5,143 nucleotides of DNA. Source: Alphaproteobacteria bacterium. Its GTDB lineage: Bacteria; Pseudomonadota; Alphaproteobacteria; Micavibrionales; Micavibrionaceae. The stretch is taken from contig JAESUK010000196.1 of assembly GCA_016763095.1 (NCBI GenBank), forward strand, positions 1 to 5,143, read 5' to 3'. Under the pieces are notes generated by a model that had not been told where the DNA came from, made no database searches, and saw nothing but the letters and a program-made list of their open reading frames with translations. Below are positions 1 through 3,846 of this stretch, piece by piece. Numbering within the stretch: position 1 is the first letter of the stretch; the number at the start of each line of letters is the position of its first letter. The translations under genes and the position numbers were made by a program.

Positions 1-583
1 ATATAGCTTGGTCACGAAGGCAGTGCCCATCTTCCAAAAAGATAAAAGGTAATTCTTTATCAGGTGTGGCGTTCTCTATTGGTTTCGCCAGATACAGAGG
101 ATCATCAAAAAGAAAATGTGTCTTTACGTGTGTTTTAAGTGGGTAGGGGAGTGCAATGAGCGCAACGTCAATACGCTTCTCTTCTAAATCTTCAAGAAGT
201 TCAGAACTCAACCCTTCTCGAAACAGTAAATTATATTCACTTTGTAACAGTTTTGGGAGAACAAAGGGGGCAATTGTCGGAATGATACCAAGGCGAATTG
301 TATGTTCATTAGGGTTTTCTAATGTCTTAATGTGATCCATAAGGGAGTCTTGCTTATCAAGAAGGTCTTTCACTGATTTGAGGAGTTGCTCCCCCTCTGC
401 CGTCAGAAACACACGCCGACTTGTTCTTTCAAAAAGAGCGAAGCCAATACCATGCTCTAAGTCTTTTATAGAACTACTTAGCGTGGACTGTCCTACATAA
501 CAATCGTCCGCAGACTGGCTAAAGGACAGTGTTTTTGAAAGGGATTGAAAATATTCAAGTTGTCGTAGTGTTGGTTTAAACAT
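1..583 (-). CDS. oxyR: OxyR-type LysR-family hydrogen peroxide sensor (partial, C-terminus beyond window)
   Basis: The minus-strand frame from the ATG at 583-581 stays open for 194 codons to the window edge. It begins MFKPTLRQLEYFQSLSKTLS, a LysR winged helix-turn-helix covering about residues 5-65, with the recognition region around QSTLSSSIKDLE (32-43) and the typical FERTSRR segment (51-57). The effector domain starts near residue 95 with LGIIPTIAPFVLP; Thr103 matches the IPT threonine of E. coli OxyR that contacts peroxide. The visible part ends in LEDGHCLRDQAI, the OxyR sensing signature, making Cys188 the equivalent of E. coli Cys199. The resolving cysteine would lie outside the window. 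Spacing from the IPT threonine to the cysteine is 85 residues here against 99 in E. coli, so the regulatory domain is shortened. OxyR is known to activate ahpC-type genes when its disulfide forms, and the divergent ahpC fits this. There is no Shine-Dalgarno before the ATG. The OxyR assignment is firm; activity depends on the unseen half. Confidence 0.93.
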   Translation of the reverse strand, partial: MFKPTLRQLEYFQSLSKTLSFSQSADDCYVGQSTLSSSIKDLEHGIGFALFERTSRRVFLTAEGEQLLKSVKDLLDKQDSLMDHIKTLENPNEHTIRLGIIPTIAPFVLPKLLQSEYNLLFREGLSSELLEDLEEKRIDVALIALPYPLKTHVKTHFLFDDPLYLAKPIENATPDKELPFIFLEDGHCLRDQAI

Positions 584-735
584 ATATTGACTATACCAAT
601 TATTAAATATTTTATCTATTAGAAAAAACGATTAATAATATTCGAATTACTTGTTGGATTTTTTGTCCATCATGGTAGAAACTTAGGACATACAAAATAT
701 GTTTAGAAACACGGTCAAAACTTTATAGGAGAAAA
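584..735. promoter_or_regulatory. Divergent oxyR-ahpC control region
   Basis: This 152-bp AT-rich region must hold the promoters for both oxyR and ahpC. Visible elements are the inverted ATTG-N7-CAAT at 586-600, a palindromic ATTCGAAT near 640-647, a 7-base direct repeat TAGAAAC at 676-682 and 704-710, and between these copies an inverted pair ACATA-N5-TATGT at 688-702. I could not find a convincing ahpC promoter with two good boxes. That is common for activator-dependent OxyR promoters, which often have a poor -35 element. A classical four-part OxyR site (ATAG-N7-CTAT repeated every 22 bases) is not present. Confidence 0.5.
590..618 (-). promoter_or_regulatory. Candidate oxyR promoter giving a leaderless mRNA
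   Basis: Reading the minus strand, TAGATA (618-613) and TATAGT (595-590) are separated by 17 bases and match the sigma70 consensus boxes at 4/6 and 5/6 positions. Six bases separate TATAGT from the oxyR ATG at 583, so the expected transcription start is the A of the start codon. No purine-rich ribosome site precedes that ATG, which agrees with a leaderless transcript. The -10 box also sits inside an inverted ATTG-N7-CAAT element (586-600) of the T-N11-A type that LysR regulators often bind, so autorepression by OxyR is plausible. Start-site mapping would be needed to confirm this. Confidence 0.45.
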
Positions 736-780
736 ATGATGGATATGGATATGGAATTTGAAGGATGTAATTTTATGATG
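727..780 (+). promoter_or_regulatory. Two alternative ribosome binding sites and starts for ahpC
   Basis: AGGAG at 727-731 precedes ATG codons at 736 and 739. Within the same frame, AAGGA at 761-765 lies nine bases before the ATG at 775, which is followed by another ATG at 778. The second pair matches where AhpC proteins usually begin. Six in-frame ATGs (736, 739, 745, 751, 775, 778) occur within 45 bases, so both a long and a short form could be made. Confidence 0.5.
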
Positions 781-1350
781 GGTGTTGGCGCAAAAGTTCC
801 AGACTTTGAAGTTGTAGGTGTTAAGCCTGGCTTTATGTCCCATGAGGAAAATGGCGAGTCTGCATTTGAAACGCTTACAGAAAAAAGTTTTGAAGGAAAA
901 TGGAAAGTAATTTTCTTTTACCCAAAAGACTTCACATTTGTTTGCCCAACTGAAATCGTAGCCTTTGCTGATTTGAATGAAGAGTTCGCAGACCGCGATG
1001 CAGTTGTTCTTGGTGGAAGCACAGACAATGAGTTCTGTAAGCTTGCATGGAGACGCGAACATAAAGATTTAGCAAAACTAAACCAGTGGAGCTTTGCAGA
1101 TACAAACGGGTCTCTCGTTGATGGTCTTGGTATCCGTGAGGAAAGCGGCGTTGCATACCGTGCGACATACATCATTGATCCACATGGCACGATCCAACAT
1201 GTATCAGTGAACCCATTGAGTGTTGGTCGTAACCCTAAAGAAGTTTTGAGAGTTTTGGATGCTCTACAGTCTGATGAACTTTGTGCGTGTAACCGTCCAG
1301 TCGGCGGCGATACAATCGATGCATCAGCTGAAGCCCAGAAAGCTGCGTAA
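736..1350 (+). CDS. ahpC: Alkyl hydroperoxide reductase AhpC (2-Cys peroxiredoxin, AhpD-partnered type)
   Basis: This 204-residue protein is a typical 2-Cys peroxiredoxin that reduces hydrogen peroxide and organic hydroperoxides in the cytoplasm. The catalytic motif PKDFTFVCPTE gives Pro63, Thr67 and peroxidatic Cys70; Arg142 in YRATYIID completes the active site. The C-terminal ELCACNRP carries Cys183 and Cys185, the double-cysteine arrangement of mycobacterial AhpC, which is recharged by AhpD rather than AhpF. ahpD lies directly downstream, supporting this. GGSTDNEF, SVGRNPKEVLRVLDALQ and RPVGGDT are also family-typical. AGGAG at 727-731 serves the ATG at 736 (spacing 4) or the adjacent ATG at 739 (spacing 7). 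The first 13 residues, rich in Met and Asp and including Cys11, are unusual: family members normally begin near Met14/Met15 (MMGVGAKVPDF), which has its own AAGGA at 761-765. The true start may therefore be 736, 739 or 775. Probably OxyR-controlled. Confidence 0.96.
   Translation: MMDMDMEFEGCNFMMGVGAKVPDFEVVGVKPGFMSHEENGESAFETLTEKSFEGKWKVIFFYPKDFTFVCPTEIVAFADLNEEFADRDAVVLGGSTDNEFCKLAWRREHKDLAKLNQWSFADTNGSLVDGLGIREESGVAYRATYIIDPHGTIQHVSVNPLSVGRNPKEVLRVLDALQSDELCACNRPVGGDTIDASAEAQKAA
739..756 (+). repeat. Hexanucleotide tandem repeat in the ahpC start region
   Basis: Three in-frame units ATGGAT, ATGGAT, ATGGAA encode Met-Asp-Met-Asp-Met-Glu at residues 2-7 of AhpC. The array is short, and any change in copy number would preserve the frame. 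It lies wholly in the N-terminal extension that precedes the conserved peroxiredoxin fold. Confidence 0.7.
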
Positions 1351-1356
1351 ATCATA

Positions 1357-1385
1357 TTGAGGTCAATCTTTCGAGGTTGAGGTCA
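1357..1385 (+). repeat. Short direct repeat TTGAGGTCA with 20-bp period
   Basis: TTGAGGTCA occurs at 1357-1365 and again at 1377-1385, just after the ahpC stop codon and before the terminator hairpin. The 20-base period is close to two helical turns. No matching -10 box follows at a suitable distance, so it is not an evident promoter. Its role is unknown and it may be chance. Confidence 0.4.
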
Positions 1386-1392
1386 CGTGATG

Positions 1393-1425
1393 GGGCGGTA
1401 AGACGTATCTTGCCGCCCTTTTTTT
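1393..1425 (+). terminator. Strong intrinsic terminator between ahpC and ahpD
   Basis: GGGCGGTAAGA (1393-1403) pairs with TCTTGCCGCCC (1408-1418) as an 11-bp stem with one G-U wobble and a four-base loop, followed directly by seven T residues (1419-1425). This is a classical rho-independent terminator for ahpC. It lies only 21 bases before the ahpD start, leaving no room for a separate ahpD promoter downstream, so ahpD probably relies on partial readthrough. Confidence 0.88.
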
Positions 1426-1446
1426 ATCTAAAATAAGGAGAAAACA

Positions 1447-1965
1447 ATGACAATAGACACTCTTAAAAGTTTAACCCCAGACTATGCCAAAGATATAAAG
1501 CTTAACCTGTCAACGCTTGCAAATGATGAGTCGTTAACAGATCAGCAAAAATGGGGCTGTCTTCTTGCCTGTGCAATGAACACAGGGAACGCAACAGTGA
1601 TCAAAGAAATTGAAGAAGAGGCACTTGATAATCTATCAGAAGAGGCTTTGAATGCTGCCAAATCAGCGGCAAGCATCATGGCGATGAATAATATCTATTA
1701 CCGCTTTACGCATATCGCGACAAACAAGGAATATACAACGCTTCCTGCGAAGTTGCGTATGAATGTTATTGGGAACCCTGGTGTTGATAGAGCTGATTTT
1801 GAGCTCTGGTCTCTTGCTGTATCAGCCTTAAACGGATGTGGTATGTGTATTGATGCGCACGAAGCAACGCTTGTTAAAGAAGGTGTGTCAAAGGATCAAA
1901 TCCAAACAGCGGTAAGAATCGCAGCCGTGATAAACGCTGTCGCTGTCGCAATAAGTGCAGAGTAA
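1447..1965 (+). CDS. ahpD: AhpD alkylhydroperoxidase, reductant of AhpC
   Basis: This 172-residue cytoplasmic protein belongs to the AhpD/carboxymuconolactone decarboxylase-like family. In Mycobacterium tuberculosis, AhpD passes electrons from lipoamide-bearing SucB and Lpd to AhpC and has weak peroxidase activity of its own. The early segment PDYAKDIKLNL (11-21) and the stretch LRMNVIGNPGVDRADFELWSLAVSALNGC are strongly AhpD-like. The active site CGMC gives Cys131 and Cys134, followed by His138 in DAHE; Glu119 in FELW is the likely proton-relay acid. The residue next to the second cysteine is Met133, where the mycobacterial protein has His (CSHC). The length is close to the 177 residues of that protein. 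The start is clear: AAGGAG at 1435-1440 lies six bases before the ATG. The gene follows ahpC on the same strand across a terminator, and its stop codon is two bases from the stop of the convergent channel gene. Confidence 0.95.
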   Translation: MTIDTLKSLTPDYAKDIKLNLSTLANDESLTDQQKWGCLLACAMNTGNATVIKEIEEEALDNLSEEALNAAKSAASIMAMNNIYYRFTHIATNKEYTTLPAKLRMNVIGNPGVDRADFELWSLAVSALNGCGMCIDAHEATLVKEGVSKDQIQTAVRIAAVINAVAVAISAE

Positions 1966-1967
1966 AT

Positions 1968-3263
1968 TTAAAATTCAGTTTTTTCGTTTCTGATATAGAT
2001 TTCTCTATGAGGATATGGAATTTTAATATTATTCTCTTTAAACGCATCCCAAAGGCCGAGTAATACTTGACCTTTAACGTTTGTAACACCTTCTTCTGCA
2101 TCTGTGATCCAGAAACGAAGCTTGAAGTTTAAAGAGCTGTCCCCAAATTCACTCAAATGACAAACAGGCGCGGGGTCGTTTACGACACGATCTGGAAGGA
2201 CGGCGACTTCAGAGGCAATCTTTCTCACAACATGTGGGTCACTTGCATAGTGAACACCAAACTCGACTTCCATTCGAACAAGCGTATCGCTATGTGACCA
2301 GTTAATAACCTGTTGCGTAATAAAATCTTCATTAGGAATAAGGTATGATTTGTTGTCACGCGTTACCACGGATGTGTAACGTGCGCCCATCTCGTTAATC
2401 CAGCCAAATACACCATTTTGAAGCTCAATAATGTCGCCTGGATTAATTGATTTATCGAGGAGAAGAAGGATTCCACTAAAAAGATTGGACACCCCTTTTT
2501 GAAGACCAAAACCAATCCCCAAACCAAGTGCTCCACCAAAAACAGCAAGGAGGGACAAATCAACACCAGCCGAGGTGATCCCGATTAAAAGCCCCATCCC
2601 AATGAGGAATACACGTAAAATCTTTGTAATGAGCACGCGAGAAGAAGGGGTAAGACTGCTTGCCTTTGACATCCTTCTATCAAGTAAAGTCGCCAAGAAC
2701 AGCGCTGCATAAAGAAGTGTGAAGATCAGAATAACAGCCTTTATAACAGCAAGTGCAGTTACTTGAGAATCCCCAATAGAAAAACCAATGCCTTCGAGAA
2801 GCGAAACTGTTTCATCAAGTAGCCCTACGATGCTTAGTGCCGCAATTGCCCATGCCGTAATAACAACAGTTTGACGTGCAAAAGAGTTTCCAATGATCTG
2901 CGCGGCAGAACGAATAACAATCCACGCCATAAGAAGGTTAATAGATACGCTTTCAACACTTGTACTTCCTGCAAAATTACCAACAGTTTGTATCTTCAAG
3001 AAAATTCCAATTAAGAAAACGGCAACAACCTGAAGGATAAGCTTCGTAAGGCTTTTAAGCGTTTGGCGAATACGGAAATTAAGACCACTACGATCAACCC
3101 AATGTATAAGACGAGGCGCGAAGCGCTTACGCACAGCCCAACCAATACCCATAGAGAATACGATTAAGGCAACTTGAATCCAGTTGGCAGGTTCAGTCAC
3201 TGCATTTCTGAGGTGCTCAAAAATATTTTCGGAGGTTTCACTAATATTGGATATATCAAACAT
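1968..3263 (-). CDS. MscS-family mechanosensitive ion channel, large subtype
   Basis: This 431-residue inner-membrane protein has an MscS channel core behind an extended N-terminal membrane region. Hydrophobic segments lie at about 28-44, 72-90, 106-122, 131-149, 168-192 and 212-230, then the pore helix at about 234-268. The pore helix has the Gly/Ala-rich packing of MscS (VFGGALGLGIGFGLQKGVSN) and continues into LFSGILLLLDKSINPGDIIEL, the family signature. A beta domain follows (about 275-325, including YLIPNEDFITQQVINWS), then the alpha/beta cytoplasmic domain ending in IPYPHREIYI (415-424), also family-typical. Such channels open under membrane tension and release solutes during osmotic downshock. 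E. coli MscS has 286 residues, so this has roughly three to four extra membrane helices. The ATG at 3263 follows an in-frame TAA at 3272-3270 by two codons, so the start cannot lie farther upstream, and no Shine-Dalgarno is visible. I cannot assign a specific subfamily name. Confidence 0.93.
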   Translation of the reverse strand: MFDISNISETSENIFEHLRNAVTEPANWIQVALIVFSMGIGWAVRKRFAPRLIHWVDRSGLNFRIRQTLKSLTKLILQVVAVFLIGIFLKIQTVGNFAGSTSVESVSINLLMAWIVIRSAAQIIGNSFARQTVVITAWAIAALSIVGLLDETVSLLEGIGFSIGDSQVTALAVIKAVILIFTLLYAALFLATLLDRRMSKASSLTPSSRVLITKILRVFLIGMGLLIGITSAGVDLSLLAVFGGALGLGIGFGLQKGVSNLFSGILLLLDKSINPGDIIELQNGVFGWINEMGARYTSVVTRDNKSYLIPNEDFITQQVINWSHSDTLVRMEVEFGVHYASDPHVVRKIASEVAVLPDRVVNDPAPVCHLSEFGDSSLNFKLRFWITDAEEGVTNVKGQVLLGLWDAFKENNIKIPYPHREIYIRNEKTEF

Positions 3264-3269
3264 ATGTTT

Positions 3270-3298
3270 TTAATGGCGGTTTTGAGATGGTTTGTCAA
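3270..3298 (-). promoter_or_regulatory. Candidate mscS-family gene promoter giving a leaderless mRNA
   Basis: On the minus strand a perfect -35 hexamer TTGACA lies at 3298-3293. With a 17-base spacer the -10 position is CATTAA (3275-3270), a weak match (3/6). Six bases then separate it from the ATG at 3263, placing the predicted transcription start on the A of the start codon. The absence of a ribosome binding site there agrees with this. The remaining part of the 3264-3431 intergenic region shows no second well-formed promoter in either direction, although TTGACG occurs on the plus strand at 3375-3380. Confidence 0.4.
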
Positions 3299-3420
3299 TT
3301 TATGAATGACATAAAAAGTTGAGAATTCATGTAAAAGATCAAATGCTATGTATATTTCACAGAATGTTAAATGTTTGACGTAATAATCCACTGTAGAGCA
3401 CTGAATAGCCATAGGGGCAG

Positions 3421-3434
3421 AGGAGAGACATTTG
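3421..3434 (+). promoter_or_regulatory. Shine-Dalgarno that fixes a TTG start
   Basis: AGGAG at 3421-3425 stands six bases before TTG at 3432-3434. No ATG or GTG in the same frame lies at a workable distance: the next in-frame ATG encodes residue 28, beyond the first membrane helix and the PQ motif. The TTG is therefore the probable initiation codon. Confidence 0.75.
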
Positions 3435-3734
3435 GAAAGCATATTTGTATATTTATACCCATTGGTAACGTTGAACTGTATTGCGGCGTATCTTCCCCAA
3501 ATTCGACAATTGATGAAATCTGATGATGTGGATAGTTTTTCTCTATCAACATGGATAATGTGGATTGTTGGAAGTGCTGTAACGTTGGGCTATGGTTTGA
3601 CGCATCTTAAAGATATGATGTTTACGATTGCAACGGGGGCAAATCTTGTTCTGATGATCTGTATTGTCGCCATTGTTCTTTATAAAAGACATAAAAAAGC
3701 AATCAATTACTGGGTTTTTTCTTCTGTGAGCTAA
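3432..3734 (+). CDS. Small PQ-loop (SemiSWEET-like) membrane protein
   Basis: This 100-residue protein has three predicted membrane helices (about 4-21, 39-57 and 64-84), the size and topology of a single PQ-loop unit. AYLPQIRQLMKSDDVDSFSLSTWIMW contains the PQ motif at Pro22-Gln23, the following basic/acidic loop, and the Ser/Trp-containing start of helix 2 seen in the MtN3/SemiSWEET/PQ-loop superfamily. Asn71 in helix 3 (GANLVLM) matches the conserved pocket asparagine of SemiSWEETs. The helix-2 position usually holding the pocket Trp seems to be Tyr54. Bacterial SemiSWEETs dimerise to move sugars across the inner membrane; the substrate here is unknown and sugar transport is only an inference. 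Translation probably begins at TTG, served by AGGAG six bases upstream. It is divergent from the channel gene and precedes ftsH on the same strand with a 109-bp gap. The Lys/Arg-rich tail (85-89) suggests a cytoplasmic C-terminus. Confidence 0.83.
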   Translation: MESIFVYLYPLVTLNCIAAYLPQIRQLMKSDDVDSFSLSTWIMWIVGSAVTLGYGLTHLKDMMFTIATGANLVLMICIVAIVLYKRHKKAINYWVFSSVS

Positions 3735-3750
3735 CACTTATTAAGTGTTA
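3732..3750 (+). terminator. Hairpin overlapping the PQ-loop gene stop codon; possible weak terminator
   Basis: TAACACTT (3732-3739) and AAGTGTTA (3743-3750) form a perfect 8-bp stem around a three-base loop. The TAA stop codon is part of the left arm. The T-rich stretch begins about 13 bases later (3763 onward), too far for a textbook intrinsic terminator. It could be an imperfect bidirectional terminator, an mRNA 3' end stabiliser, or a palindromic protein site. Confidence 0.45.
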
Positions 3751-3778
3751 TCACAAACAAAGTTTTTCTCTTTTCCTC

Positions 3779-3806
3779 TTGTCTCGGGGCTGAAAAGCAT
3801 TAGATT
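3779..3806 (+). promoter_or_regulatory. Candidate ftsH promoter
   Basis: TTGTCT (3779-3784) and TAGATT (3801-3806) are 16 bases apart, and each matches the sigma70 consensus at four of six positions. The predicted start is near 3813, giving a leader of about 30 bases before GTG. The preceding C gives CTTG, the core of heat-shock sigma -35 elements, but the -10 region does not fit that consensus well. The -10 box lies in the left arm of the palindrome at 3801-3822. Confidence 0.35.
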
Positions 3807-3822
3807 GATCTCGATTAATCTA
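3801..3822. promoter_or_regulatory. 22-bp near-perfect palindrome with FNR/FixK-like core upstream of ftsH
   Basis: The two 10-base arms read TAGATTGATC on the plus strand and TAGATTAATC on the minus strand, differing at one position, with TC between them. The inner 14 bases (3805-3818), TTGAT-CTCG-ATTAA, match the FNR/FixK consensus TTGAT-N4-ATCAA at 9 of 10 defined positions. It overlaps the candidate ftsH promoter -10 and ends 21 bases before the GTG, a place where a bound protein would repress. In RNA it could also fold as a 5' leader hairpin ahead of the ribosome site. Confidence 0.55.
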
Positions 3823-3830
3823 CAGTTTTA

Positions 3831-3846
3831 AAGGATAGACCCCGTG
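3831..3846 (+). promoter_or_regulatory. Shine-Dalgarno supporting a GTG start for ftsH
   Basis: AAGGA at 3831-3835 lies eight bases before GTG at 3844-3846. The in-frame ATG at 3853 would be 17 bases away, too far for normal initiation. The resulting N-terminus, MNGMNKNFLFW, fits the short segment that usually precedes the first membrane helix of FtsH. Confidence 0.75.

Noticed and set aside
580..622. Classical four-part OxyR site upstream of oxyR (ATAG/CTAT elements)
   Set aside because: Two CTAT tetramers occur at 591 and 616, but they are 25 bases apart instead of 22, and the partner ATAG elements do not fit, so the canonical pattern is not met.
918..1355. Open frame of 145 codons on the minus strand over ahpC
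   Set aside because: It is antisense to the conserved AhpC sequence, has no recognisable protein features, and no ribosome site supports it.
3302..3330. Inverted repeat ATGAAT-N17-ATTCAT in the channel/PQ-loop intergenic region
   Set aside because: Six-base arms with a 17-base loop in AT-rich DNA are easily expected by chance, and no regulatory element nearby supports it.
3375..3407. Plus-strand promoter for the PQ-loop gene starting with TTGACG
   Set aside because: No acceptable -10 hexamer occurs 15-19 bases downstream of TTGACG, so the match is likely accidental; the real promoter was not identified.
3778..3807. Heat-shock sigma32 promoter before ftsH
   Set aside because: CTTG is present at 3778-3781, but the downstream segment CATTAGATTG matches the sigma32 -10 consensus only partly and at a short spacing. 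It is no better than the weak sigma70-like reading.
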